Source: Phellopilus nigrolimitatus (taxonomy: Eukaryota; Basidiomycota; Agaricomycetes; Hymenochaetales; Hymenochaetaceae). From it: 64,000 nt of DNA. Shown piece after piece: positions 10,850-22,456 of this stretch (position 1 is the stretch's first letter; every line of letters begins with the position of its first letter). The position numbers and the translations under genes are program-made. The stretch covers positions 1,178,001-1,242,000 of the forward strand of contig JAJOHG010000003.1 of the NCBI GenBank assembly GCA_021029095.1, written 5' to 3'. Under the pieces are notes generated by a model. The model saw nothing but the letters and a program-made list of their open reading frames with translations, did not search any database and was not told the origin of the DNA.

Positions 10850-11874
10850 GAACTGTGTGGTTGTACGAGACGTCGATGCAATCAAAGGACTTGCATGATC
10901 GGCACTGAGCGAGCATCCATGATCTGGGTTTTCATGATAATTGATCCTGATGATACACATTGCAAATTGCTCTGAGAACCAGATGACTTGGAGGATGGAT
11001 TGACTACGGGTGTTTAGAAGAAATTTGTATGGGTCCAAAGCTTGGTCTGAAAGACGGATGAAACGTGATTGGGGGATATCGGTTGATGTGCTAAAAATAT
11101 ACTTACTTTAGGATTTCAAGTCTCCTGCACTTTTTAAACTTCTTGAGGGCACTCCTGAGATGGGCTGCTCGGTGCGTAAAAAATGACTGGTAATAATACT
11201 AGCGGAGAACATTGGAGTGGCTCGAGAGAATATGAAGGAAATCTCGACCCCTCAAAATCTGATTACCTGCAGCAGATAAATATGAACGAATGACGTCGCA
11301 GGATCAATGAACGGTGAAGGTGACAGATATGGAAGCATAATCCTATAGGGGCTGAATATGTTGGAGACGACGCTTCAGGTACTCTCATGCCGTACCTATG
11401 CCAGCATTGCCAGGGACAACGGATTAGGATAAGATACAGAGTATTCGAGTGACATAAGTAATGAATAACACTGTGGGTAAGAAGATGTGGATTACTTACG
11501 AGAGAAGCTTGTTGGCGGTAAGGATACGATAAGATACTTAGCGCGGGTGGATTACGCACACTGTTGACCTAATCAACTAATCATACAGTGACAGGTCCGA
11601 GCGAACCAGCGAAGAAAGGGGAGCTCGGAAACGCCACGGAAGGGGCTCACCTGCAAGTTCCAGATGAGAAGTGCTGGTGCTGCAACTTTGCTACGGAAAC
11701 TAGAAAAATTTCCCGCAGCAAGCGGAAGATCATCAGCTGGACGAATCCTGTATGAATGGCTGCCTGTTAGTGAAGGTCGTAAATCCAAGGTGGAGTGAGA
11801 GGAATGGTCACACTAAGTTTGATGAAGTCTGCGTCGGTGCCGAGAACATGTACGTCCAACATGTACCTCTTCAT
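10850..11874 (-). CDS. unresolved multi-exon hypothetical gene
   Basis: A plausible start is ATG at 11874 (MKRYMLDVHVLGTDADF). Coding-like exons follow on the minus strand: about 11769-11652 (SHSYRIRPADDLPLAAGNF, ending in a GTGAGC donor), about 11569-11503 (VNSVRNPPALSILSYPYRQQ, ending GTAAGT), about 11392-11268, a short Lys-rich piece near 11160-11112, and a last piece ending in TGA near 10850 (contains ILQVIWFSEQFAMCIIRIN). The first three joins are in phase; the last does not resolve, so the 3' part may be decayed or miscalled. I do not recognise the family. It could be a lineage-specific protein or a pseudogene. Confidence 0.35.
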
Positions 11875-12958
11875 CTCTTGTTTTCATTTGTTTATTGACG
11901 AGTAAAGGACAATAGGCATCGGAAGTGATGGTCTCCAAGGAGTTAATACCGTGAGCTACTGACGCCGCTGCGGTCCTGAGGCCAAAAACGAGGTGCAGAG
12001 ACCTTCATTCATAGAACTGAATGTGAAGCCGCTGTAGTTGGTCGGCGTTAGAAGAACGGTTGTATTCGAAGTCGGAAGGTGAGGATGAGGACGAGCAGCG
12101 TTCAATTAGATGTAGTATCGTGGGATATAAATCGCGCAGCAATTGATTCATCCTTTTCTTCAAGTTCGATTAGGTCCATTGGCTTCGTTTGCCAAGAGTT
12201 GGTTTAAAAAGAAGACTAATAATAAGTCGAGCAGAAATAACACACAAACATCTCAAAAGCGGTCCGGCGGATGTCCGAAGATTCACATGCGTCAAGGAAA
12301 AAGGATATCTGCGGAGGGTGCCATAGGCCAGTTAGAAGATCAGTCACATACACTGAGTAATGCTCTCAGGATTACTCAAAGAGTTACAGTTGTACCATGG
12401 TTCTGGTTTCAGCGACAATTTAGCGAGTTCCAAAAAATGAGGTGATGCTAAGACAGATATCGGTTTTCGTCCATTTTGGAGCTTTAATTTTCAGACGCAA
12501 ACGAGTCCACTGTGGCTGTGCTAATAAGTTCGGCGCGCGCCTTTGCTTAGTCATAGCACGTCCGACGGGACGGTAAGGATGCGCTCTATTAACGCTGAGG
12601 CACTGCCTTGTCGTCGATCGCCTTCAGCTCGTTGTCGAACACGACTCGAAGCAACGTTGACATCGTTTACGCGTCGCAAACTAAGCAATTGCTTGCCTCG
12701 CTTAGTTTTCTGGAATTGCTCCATTGCTACGGAACTGACCTCGACCGGTACTCTGGGTCGGGCTCGTTTCCCTCAGCGTGCAGCAACGTGAGAAGGCCTG
12801 CAACAATCCTCTACGCCGGCTCGCCCGCAAGCATACATCTACTTGCTCTTTCTCTCAGACGACCATCGTCTCTCAGTAAACGACGAGTTATCTTGACTTC
12901 GGGTCCCTGTACGCGAAAACACCGCGCTCATTCTACCCTCAAAGCGAACAGCTGCGAC
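11875..12958. other. intergenic; promoter regions of flanking genes
   Basis: No coding exon could be supported. Frames such as 12143-12445 lack motifs. The right half is the upstream region of velB; part of it stays open through 12608-12958 in the velB exon 1 frame, so a longer velB N-terminus cannot be excluded. Confidence 0.4.
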
Positions 12959-15046
12959 ATGATTCAAGTCACCAACGCGAGGCGCACCAGCACTTCTGTC
13001 ACTTCAGCGCGATCCGACTCCAGAAGCGAGTTAGGAGAGAGCTCTGAGCAGCATTGGGGCAAGTGGTTTAACGCCAAGTTCGTGCTACCTCGTTTGTCCA
13101 CACAGCAAGTCGCCAACATTATGTCGCCCTAGACACTATTCTCTTGAGGTCATTCAGAATCCAATACGTGCCCGAATGTGCGGATTCGGTGATAAAGTCT
13201 GTTTTTCCGTCGTTCGGGTGGCTTCCCTGATTAACTCTTGCGTACGTCTGGCACGACAGGATCGTCGACCCCTGGCACCAGCTGCCGTCGCGAAGATGAC
13301 CATCCGCCGCGAGGACAATACCATAGTTGATATAGAGTATGTAGCTTCTCTCCCTTTTATTACCACTATTCTATTTCCTCACGCCTTCGGCGCACTACAA
13401 CAGTGAGATAGATGTTGCTTTTTTCATCGTCACAGTCGACCTTTGGTCTGCGGATGGAAAGCAGGAGATGAATCTCGTTCTCCATCCATCTTCTGTAGAC
13501 CGCTACATTCCCACTCACATTAGCAAAACGCGGCGACGTGGGAATGGACAAAACGCATCATCCTCGGCTCCCGATTCGCAGTCTTCTCAGGCGAGCTCTC
13601 CTGAATTTAGTGACCTAAAATCGTGCTGACGACGTCTTATTCATTTCCTCGTCGTTAAAATTCTTATACGAAATTAACTCTATCGTCGACCAATTCCGCG
13701 CGAGTCAGCCTTCTCTCCAAGCTCTCCCGCCTCCAGCTGCAGCATATGCGCACGCACAGAACCAATCCGCATATCCAGGATATCACACGCACCCCGGCCC
13801 TCCCCACCCAGGCATGCCTGATCCAAATTTAGCGCCGTACCCTGCCCACCCGCCATATGCCCACTACCCAGATCATGCGGCATGGGGCTATCCGCCGTAC
13901 CCTCCCTACCAGCACCCGGGCTACCCGGGCTACCCGCTTCCCTCAATTCACTCCTTCCATCGTACCGGCACACCGGCTTGGCATATGGATCCCGCGTCGC
14001 GCGGCGAGGCGGGCCCGCCGCCGCCGCCGCCGCCGCCACCCGGCCCATCTACGTCGATGGAGGTAGGGCCCGGCTCGACGTACGCGAACAGCCCTACGAC
14101 TCACCTACCGCCCCCACCTCATGGCTACGTTGCGTATGGCGCACCGCCACCACCTGTTGATGGCGGTCCGATGTATGCGACGCAACCGTACGGTCCTCCT
14201 CCAGGACACTATTATGCGCACGCACCGCCACCACCACCGCCGCTCGAACCTGCGCCTGTTTCTGTACTAACTCACCAACCTCAATCGCAGCTCCCCGTAC
14301 AGGGACAGGGACAGGGACAGGGACAGGTGTCTTCTGGGTCAGGGTCCGGTTCCGCACGCAAAACGTCGAGCGTGGGAGTGAGCGCGGACACGACTCCGTC
14401 AAGCCCCTCTACCCCCGCTCCAGCTCTGCCGCTTCCACGACACACGTACACCCGGACACTCGTCGGCCCGCTGTCTGCTAATGCGGCGCGCCTGAACGAC
14501 GAACACCGCAAGCCGGGGGTGTTCTTTCTCTTCCAGGACCTGTCAATCCGTACAGAAGGGACGTTTCGGCTTAGACTCAGGCTTATGAATGTCGGCGCGT
14601 GAGTGCCTAACTCGTTCATCGAGCTCGTGTTCTTCTTTAATGTATGGATTAATCTTGCAGTTATCCCGCGCCCGACCCTGGTGCCAATCGAGTCATGGAG
14701 GGCTCGGCCCCCATCCTCGCGCAGACATTCACTGAAGCATTTACTGTGTACTCTGCGAAACGGTTCCCTGGCGTACCTGGTACGGAACCTATTTATTTTT
14801 GTGCAACACCGTTCGCTAACGAAATTATATATTTTATTTTCGGTAACTGCAGACACAACAGCATTGTCGATCGCATTCGGCAACCAGGGCCAGAAGCTGC
14901 CCTTGGTAAAACTCCATCTCTTTTCGTATTTCGACTAGATGCTCAATATTCATATGTAGCGCAACCGTCATGGGTCCCGCCAAACTGGACGTCGGCGGCG
15001 CCGTGGAGAGTCGGACGGCTCAGAAGATGATTCTGACCGATCATAG
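12959..15046 (+). CDS. velB: velvet-family regulator VelB
   Basis: VelB is a nuclear DNA-binding regulator that pairs with VeA or VosA to control sexual development, spores and secondary metabolism. Eight exons were derived: 12959-13062, 13133-13196, 13260-13336, 13404-13622, 13705-14598, 14661-14779, 14853-14905 and 14960-15046; phases agree throughout and give 538 aa. The first half of the velvet domain (residues ~34-115) carries HYSLEVIQNPIRARMCGFGD, DRRPLAPA and FFIVTVDLWSADGK. The second half (residues ~398-510) carries RTLVGPLSANAARL, VFFLFQDLSIRTEGTFRLR, AYPAPDPGANRV and NQGQKLPLRNRHG. Between them lies a ~275-residue Pro/Tyr/His/Gly-rich insert containing a GQGQGQGQ hexanucleotide repeat near 14300. 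The tail is Arg-rich, then acidic. The ATG is inferred from phase at the first splice; an earlier start is possible. Confidence 0.92.
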
Positions 15047-15207
15047 TGTTCGTATTTTACCCTCTTTTCCGGGCTCTGTAAATTAGATATCCTTGTCGTT
15101 TAAATCATAAATTTATAGATGCCCTTCGTATCCAATTTGCTGATATTTTATCAACGCTCGTGCTTCATTTCGCCTCTTGAACCTGTCGTTTTTCATTCGC
15201 TTCGGAC

Positions 15208-18200
15208 TTACTCTCGTCTGCTCATTTCTACTCCGAATGTTGTTTCCTTATCCGTTTGATTAAACAATAATTTTAATACTCGAAAGCAAGGTGCAAATAT
15301 TATTTCGTGAGTTGAACTATGTTCATCCGCCAAACCGATTTCGCAGTTCGCGGTTTGTCTGCTTATCTGTCCGCTGCTCGCTTTCTTCTCTAACAGCATT
15401 CTCCGCCCCCAAATGGCAATCTTCCGCACCGTTTGTGGATAGTCCCGCAATATCCGGTCCAGCATCGCTCTCGCAGCCCGTTCCCCTGTATGCAGGGCTT
15501 CGACCTCCTGATTCTCGGTTCTAAGAGGCTGCGTGGCATCTGGCTTGATGTGACTGTCCGATTGCTGGGTCTGAGTTCCAACTCCGGTTCTGGTCTTAGT
15601 CGTAGCCTCGGCCTCAGCTTCAGCCATACGGTCCGTACTGACAGGCTTGACCGCGTTGACAAGTCGTCCAGAGCCCAGACGATCCAATACGTTTGCGAGC
15701 ACATTCATCGTCAACTGCGTGTGGGCGCCACACGTTCCAAGCGGGCGAGATTTGCTGCAGAAGTTGCAGCTCGTGTGCGTAGTCATCGCTTTCAGCTTGC
15801 CAACGCAGGCTATTCTCCCGCTGCTGCTGCGCCCAGCGTGCACGTGTTTCGTACGAGCGCGAGGAATGCACGGTGAACGGCTCAGATCCCGCTTCTTCCA
15901 CAGCCTCTGCATCGTCGGAGAGCAGAGGTGAGGTGATGTCTACAGGACGCGTGCGCGACACGTTCTGCGCCTCCGTCTGGTACGGTAAGATAACCTTCTC
16001 GACTACCTCAAATGCGCGCACACACTGCCCCGCGCGCACCAGAGCGACGGCCAGGTGATTCCAATTGTGCGCATCGAACTGAAAGCCCGCGTCGCGCAGC
16101 TTGTTCCATGTGTGCGCAATCTCAATGTGTTGGCCAGCGCGCGAGACAGCATCAATGTAGATCGAGAGCGGGATGCAGAGAAGGTCTGCACGACGCTGTG
16201 CTCGGAAAAGCGGAGATTCTTTGTCTTTCCCGTCTAGGAGCATGTCTACCTCGTCAGTACGGCTCATGGCAATTTTAAGAATCTGCAGCCAGACGTGGTG
16301 TACCCTTTGATATTGTCTGTCCGGCGATAGACATCCAACAATAGAGCAAGAATCCCTATTGAAGGCCGTTTTTCGCTGTCCACAAACTCCGAGTATAGAC
16401 GTTCTACCTCTTCTGTATTGAGATTCTTCGCATGTGCATTCATGAGAGGAGCGTATAGAAGTGCCAGCGAACTTTCACGACCTGCCTCAGGCTTCGCCCA
16501 GGAACGACCCTTGGCAGGCGCGTCCATGAGGGATTTGAGAAACTCCTGTGCTATATGAATGTTGTCGTCGAAATTCGAATTCGCATAGGCACGCATGATC
16601 GAGCTGAGCGTATATGAAGTAGGCTGAATTCCGCGTTTCCGCATGTCGTCGTAGACCGCACGAGCTTGTGCCTTCAAACCCTGGCGTAAGTATCCTGCCA
16701 TAATGATTGTTAGTGCGTATACGGTAATCTGCACATTTGTTTGCCAGTTCTCTGCGAGTGTCTCCATCTCGACAAATAACCGTGAAGCAACGTCCATGCG
16801 CCCAGAGTCACACGCGGACTGGATGAGTAATGCAAAAGTGCGATCTGTCGGTCGGATGTTTGTCGTTTCGAGTCGCCGAAATATATTCATCACGATATCC
16901 AGTGGTGCACCAACCAGAACGTACGCCTTGAGCAATGTATTGTAAACATCGATCCCGAGTTTCAGATGCTTCGTTGGCATACTGCGCAGATAGTCAAAGA
17001 CACGGATGACACCTTTCCAACTGCCCGCCTCCACGTATGCGTTCATCACCGTCGTGATTACCTTACGGTCCGGGACGATCCCATCACGGATCATGCGCTT
17101 GTACATAGACTCCGCAGCGACGATATCTCGCCGACGTGCAAGTAACTTGATGGCCGTAGTGTACGAAATGATATCAGGTCGTATACCCACCTCGTACATA
17201 TGCGTGAGAAGTGAGTGAATAGCAGAGATGTCGCCCCGCTGTGCGAAACTCTGAGCACAATGTTGTACACGACGATGTCAGGTGTGTATCCAGACTTCAT
17301 CATCTGCCTAATCCAGTCATTCATCCCGTTGAAGTCGTTCCTCTGCGCAAAGGCGTAAACCACTGTACTGTAGTGTTTCACTGAGGGTTCTGACTTCCTT
17401 GACGACGGAACTGGGTTCTGCGATTCTTTGCTAAACTGCGGGAAGAATGCATTGAATAGCTCAAGGACGCGATCGACATTACCATGCACTGCACTTGCGT
17501 GCATGACGAGATTCATCTCTTGAGACAGCACTCCCTTCCGTTCAAAAAGACGCACAAAGGCATCCTCGGCACGACCGACATCACCTTGGTGAGCGAAAAG
17601 ATACAGGCCCGTGGATTCGTAAGACCTTTTTTCGCCTTCATCCGCTTTGTTCTTCGGCTCGATGGCAACATATAAGGTGTTCGCGTGCTCAAAACTCCCT
17701 GCCTTGGTAAGTGCACGGACCAGGATATGCTGATGAATATAGAAGACTGATGCGTCCTGGCGAACAAGCTCTTCGTACACGGCAAGCGCGTCTTCCGCTA
17801 AGTTGTCCTGACAAAGAACGTGTATCATGATTCTCCCCGCGGCACTTATGAGCAGTTCGTCCCATTGCGATCCTCTCTGCGCAAGAAGAATGGCAGGTGA
17901 AGATATCCTTCGGAGAATCGCGGAAAGCTCTTTGAAGAAGGGGCCTCCGACACTCGTGAGCGACCTTGGTCCGCGAGAATAGCCCACGTTCAAGAACCTC
18001 TTCAATGCGATTCTATTGTCGAGATAAAACTCGAACGCAGTGGAAGGCGAAGAGTGACGCAAGAGGGAGAGCAGTACGTGCTTGTAGGTATAGAGGGCCC
18101 ACCAAGATTGTTCTTGACTGCATGGAAAGGATTGAAGAGTGACAACGTGTGAAGCAGCCTTTTCAAAAGAGCCTATGAGAGCAGAAGCTTGGATTGTGAG

Positions 18201-18578
18201 GCAGCTGAATTTAAAAGAATCCTCAGATGAGAAAAATGGCCGTCTCCTTTGCAGCTCAGCGAGCACGTCCTGGAGGCGATATCCCCAATGAACAGATGAT
18301 GCAGTTTCTTCATTAGACGTCGCCATGGCCTCCTCGCTCCTTGCGATCCACTTGCCTAAAGTAAAGAGCTCGAAGCTACAAAGTTCCGCCATCCTCTCTG
18401 CAGCACGGAGCGCCAAAAAGGCATTCCACGTCTCGACAAGGTCACGCTCGCCTGCGGGCAAGTGAAACATCGCACGGAAGCCATCAAGGTGTGACTGACC
18501 AGTAGAAGCCCCTGTCGCAAGGCTTGGAGACTGCCGCTTGGGAACGGACGCAGTGCTAGCCACACTCCTGCTAAACAT
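15208..18578 (-). CDS. large pentatricopeptide-repeat protein, interrupted by three frame breaks
   Basis: PPR proteins bind organellar RNA through tandem 35-residue helical hairpins; this one is probably mitochondrial. The conceptual product is about 1,100 residues, starting MFSRSVASTASVPKRQ at 18578. Canonical motifs include VVYAFAQRNDFNGMNDWIRQ, GYTPDIVVYN, GIRPDIISYTTAIKLLARRR and IQPTSYTLSSIMRAYA. The reading frame changes three times, at about 17250/17251, 16303/16304 and 15721, with strong protein continuity on both sides and no usable splice sites. At the first break the 35-residue motif spacing is exactly restored by one extra base. The third lies in a CA dinucleotide run and could alternatively be an 88-bp intron. 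The rest is free of stops, so this is either a recently broken gene or contains base-calling errors. An upstream minus-strand piece at 18954-18870 could be an alternative first exon with a targeting sequence. Confidence 0.75.
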
Positions 18579-18954
18579 GGTGAAGCACGGGGAAGTCCGG
18601 AACGAGTTGCAATGGGAGTATGGCTCTGCGAATACGCGCCGAGTGCGTCGCAAAGATCCTCTCTCTTTGAATGCAAATATTCAGGGATGTCAACTATGAT
18701 CCAAATAACCAAAGTATGCACCTAATGGATGTTCGCATTTGGAGAACGACTCTTGGCCGCTCTGTCCACGCCTCCTGGCGGGAGGACTGGGAACTTCCCG
18801 ACACTTCCCTTTCCGACACGAGCATTTACCAGGACCATGCGCACTCGAGACCGCTGATGTTATCGAACGGACGACTTTAACCGCGGAGCTGGAGGATGCG
18901 CAATGTGCAACAGCGGGGCGAGGCAGGAGGAACGAGCTGCAAACGATTGCAGCA

Positions 18955-19669
18955 TGATTCATTTATCCTTGCCTTCCAAGTCGTCCAGAAATTTTCAACG
19001 TTTCTTGAGACGCGCTCGATAGATGAGCATCGACGAGAGCAGTGAGCAGAACAAGCGGCAGCGAAAAAAGTTCGAGCGCGAGCCGCAATCCCAGGCTGAC
19101 CTCAGGGAGACGGCGAAAAATCGCGTTGAAATCGTGTACTTTCTGTTTTCATACACTATGTCAGCAAGTAGCACGTGACTAGTTACGTCTTGCTGAAATG
19201 TCTCACTGTGTCATGTATTGTGAGTATGCTACATCCTTGAAACATTCCATGTTTTGCCATACTTGGAGACTTTCTCGGATGATACTTCTGCTTGGATCGT
19301 TTTCAGCAAAGCATAGAAAGAAATGTAAACTAACTGTGAGGCTATTGAAAGTGTGCAAGACTACAAAACAATTAAGACAACGATAAAAGCAAGGAACACG
19401 GCAGACTATTACAGCAGAGACAATGACAGTTCACAAGGAAGCAATTATAAACAATAAAATTTTACAATGTAAAACTAGGAAGAAGACGAAGACACGTATA
19501 AAGAGGCAAGGAAGTGTCTGACATATACGTTACTAGGCAAGTCTGAAAAAGGGATTCCCGAAATGTTCATGAATATATAAAAAATATGCAGGGAAAAAGT
19601 CAAGAAAACGTTTGAAAATGTGCGATTCTAGGTTAAAACTTGGGACTTTCGGCCACTCGGAAAGGAATG
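18955..19669. other. intergenic, AT-rich
   Basis: It separates the 5' end of the PPR gene from the 3' end of the HMG-box gene. The 19200-19600 part is A-rich. I see no coding exon or repeat. Confidence 0.4.
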
Positions 19670-21037
19670 CTACGTGTATGCCGGTAAGCCTGAGTCTTCG
19701 GAGGCGAGCTCGCTCGACGTGTACTCGTCGAGCGAGTTGAACCAATCCTTCATGCGTTCATTCAATTTGCATGCGCCCATTTCAGAGCTTGACTGACTAT
19801 CAAAATCGATGAAGCGTTCAGGACCGCCACTTGCCATGTTCGTGTTCTCAACTTGAATGAGGTCTGCGAAGTCGTTCGACACGTTGAAATGGCTCCCTCG
19901 TGGGGTGCCCAGGTCGAGACCGAGTGACGGGCTCCTACTAGGCAACGACATCTGTGGAGCATTAGTACACGATTTTGCAGGCGGTAGTGTGGGCTAGCGG
20001 CGGGGTCGAAAGTGCGGGAAGAAGGGAAGGCCAATGCGATTGACCAACACGTGGCTGCAGTTCGTATGAGTTGCGCATACTTGCCACTCCATTGAGAAAT
20101 TCATTCACAGGATCGATGCGCCAAAAATCAAAATCCGAAAGAATGTCTTGAGCATCTCCGCCCGCAGGTGCTTGGATACATGTATTGGCGAGGTCGAGGC
20201 CTAGAGCTGAGTCTGAGTAGGACGAGTTCGACGGACATGCTATTGGTTCGTATGCCGAAGAAGGAAGACTCGCGTTAGAAAATGCACTGTCAGGTGATGG
20301 AAAAGGCGAGGGCCAAGGACTTGAATTCGATGACGGTGAAGGAAGCGAAGTCAATGTCGAAGGCGAGTAATCAGATTCTGGTGGTATCAAGAGAGACAGG
20401 TTGTTTAATATCTCTGGATGTGTTCCACTCAGCGGCGACGATGGCAGTGTGTTTTCCAGGCGCCCATCTGTCTCAGTCGTTACGGCGTGGAGGGGGGTTG
20501 CAGCTTGACGCAACATTGAGCTGTATGAGTCGAGAGTTCCTACCCGTACGGTATCCCACTTGTATTCACGATGCTCCAAGTTTTCGCGAAAATGCGTCGA
20601 TGCTTCGTGCTAAAATCTGACTTCAGCGGCTAAGACTAGCTGAAAAAAGTCTGAGTGCTCACCTCAGGCATGGCCGAAAATACTATAATTTGATGGTTCA
20701 GCCTCTGTTCCTGCGTTCGTAACTCTGCCGCGACATTGCCCGGGATTTTGCGCGACCGTATCGAGCCCCGAGCCTTGGAAGATTCCACTGTTTGTTCTAC
20801 CTGATAGTGGTAGTCAGGATATAGAGCTTTATGCTCCTTTTTCCTCTTTTCCGCCTCAAGGACGTATGGTTCTCGCTCCTCTGTAGTCATTGCGTTCCAT
20901 TTGTCACTGACGAGGCGTTTCTTGTCTTGTCCGACGGAGCACTCGGACTGTATCTTCTTTCCGTCATCGCTGTACATAAAGCAAAAGAAGCGATTCCATG
21001 GGCGTTTCACGTGTCCCGCTTTTGTCGAGCGAGGCAT
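19670..21037 (-). CDS. HMG-box transcription factor
   Basis: Exons 21037-20663, 20609-20049 and 19951-19670 join in phase to 405 aa; introns are 53 and 97 bp, the second with a TACTAAT branch site. Residues ~9-80 form an HMG box of the MATA_HMG/SOX type: VKRPWNRFFCFMYSDD, then WNAMTTEEREPYVLEAEKRK, then EHKALYPDYHYQ. The remainder is Ser/Pro/Asp-rich and looks like an activation region, with an acidic amphipathic end (FDFWRIDPVNEFLNG; MKDWFNSLDEYTSSELASED). In basidiomycetes, proteins of this type include Pcc1-like and Prf1-like regulators of mating and sexual development; assignment to one of these is inference. No homeodomain or pheromone-receptor gene is present in the window, so this is not evidence for a mating-type locus. 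Confidence 0.88.
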
Positions 21038-21162
21038 GGGACGACAGACTGGCAGTGAGTGGTAAAGTATCAGGTCAGGAAGCGAGGGCTGACATGATGG
21101 ACGTCGACAAGTGATTAGAACCCGGGGGTAAACACGCGTTAGCTTCCCGCTTTATGATGTAT

Positions 21163-21652
21163 TTACTCAGAATCGCTCCATACAGCCTCGAAATGGGTTG
21201 GCGCGGACTGTTCTTGCATCGCAAAATTCAAATAACCCTTCATTAAGGAGGCAGCCGGAGCGAGTGCCGGAGCTGACGCGTCGAGGAGTTCACGTATACA
21301 AACAGAGGAAAGGACCAAATCCAGCTCTGCATCGCTGTATTCAGTTCGCCCCTAACTGATGCCAACACTGGTCAACAGTTTTTCGTTCCAAAAGCATCGC
21401 GGAAGGAAGAGATGGAAAAATCGTTGACACACTTGGTTCCCACCGCACAGCCGAGGGCCATAGCTGAGCTATCCGAATCAAGCAAAAGGCATCTACAATC
21501 TGGGTAGTTACGCTGTCCAGGAGGCCTCGGATTTGATGAAATCAGAGCTTCTTCTGCATTATTGTCGAGTCAGCATGAGCGAGACACATGAATAATAGTG
21601 AGTGTATTGACATACCAATGACAGATCTTCGCAACTTCGATTTCTGTCGCAT
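21163..21652 (-). CDS. small orphan gene, partial model
   Basis: A minus-strand coding track ends at TAA 21163-21165. The last exon reads ELDLVLSSVCIRELLDASAP and then MKGYLNFAMQEQSAPTHFEA. An upstream exon (~21558-21385) reads EEALISSNPRPPGQRNYPDC and CRCLLLDSDSSAMALGC, and joins in phase across a GTATGT intron to a short ATG exon at 21652 (MRQKSKLRRSVI). The donor that links the two larger exons was not fixed. No family recognised. More exons may lie at 21700-21970, where another open stretch exists. Confidence 0.35.
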
Positions 21653-22456
21653 GCCTATACCGCGAGGTAAATGATGCTGAAGCGTAAGCATCTGGCATCT
21701 TTCTGGCATTTAATGAAGTCTTCAGACGCAGTTATGTCAACTGGGGAAGACATGCTATCTTCTTGTCCCATTCTCCGCGAGCGAATGGGGCAGAATATGT
21801 TTTCCGATCTGTAGAAGAATGCTTTTGAAGAGACGAGTCCACAACACAACATTTCTCAACGTACCTAGCAGAATTTCATGTCGTATTCGGACTTCAGAGA
21901 TACAGAGGCTTGAATCTATGGAAAGCCCTATGCAGTTTCGTTTTATCTCGCGCCAGGGAACAAGCATATCCTAAATTGTTAATATTTATCACCGCAAGTA
22001 CATGTACCCTTGTTTTTACGTTGCATGGAAACCAGCTAATGGTGAACCGAAGTAGACAAAGTTGCCCCGAAGAAGTCTTAGAAAAACAAACAAACCTGGG
22101 CCTTCAGTTATAAACATACTACCACATTTGGAAGATGACACACCTTTGATGATCAGCGATGAAGTCGGGTCTGCATCCAGCTAAAACACAGAAGTACAAT
22201 ATTCATTGTGGACGGAACAAAAACATCAAAAAATGCTGAAGATCCACTACAGCAATAAGTATAACTAATGAACAAGATAGAGAGAGTATGGATGCGGTGA
22301 AAACAAACATTTGTAGATTTACAGGCCAGAACAGTACTTAAAAACAAGAAAATGACTATGGAAGACATATCACGGTATAAGACCATGCTCGCGTAGTATT
22401 ATTGCCCATCTATGAGTTTCAAATGAGTAAATATTGAAGTGAACTGACAGAGCCAC
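21653..22456. other. intergenic or 5' exons of the orphan gene
   Basis: An open stretch at 21755-21967 on the minus strand may belong to the orphan gene upstream region. From 22090 to 22456 the sequence is AT-rich and is the likely 3' flank of the RhoGEF gene. Confidence 0.35.

Noticed and set aside
13680..14883. Minus-strand open frames opposite velB
   Set aside because: Shadows of the repetitive Pro-rich velB exon; the plus-strand exons carry conserved velvet residues and consistent splice phases.
17231..17262. Micro-intron (8, 11 or 23 nt) at the first PPR frame break
   Set aside because: Such sizes are below any functional spliceosomal intron and two of the options would remove conserved PPR residues.
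19670..21037. Mating-type (MAT) locus
   Set aside because: Only an HMG-box gene is present; no homeodomain pair, pheromone receptor or MIP gene lies nearby.
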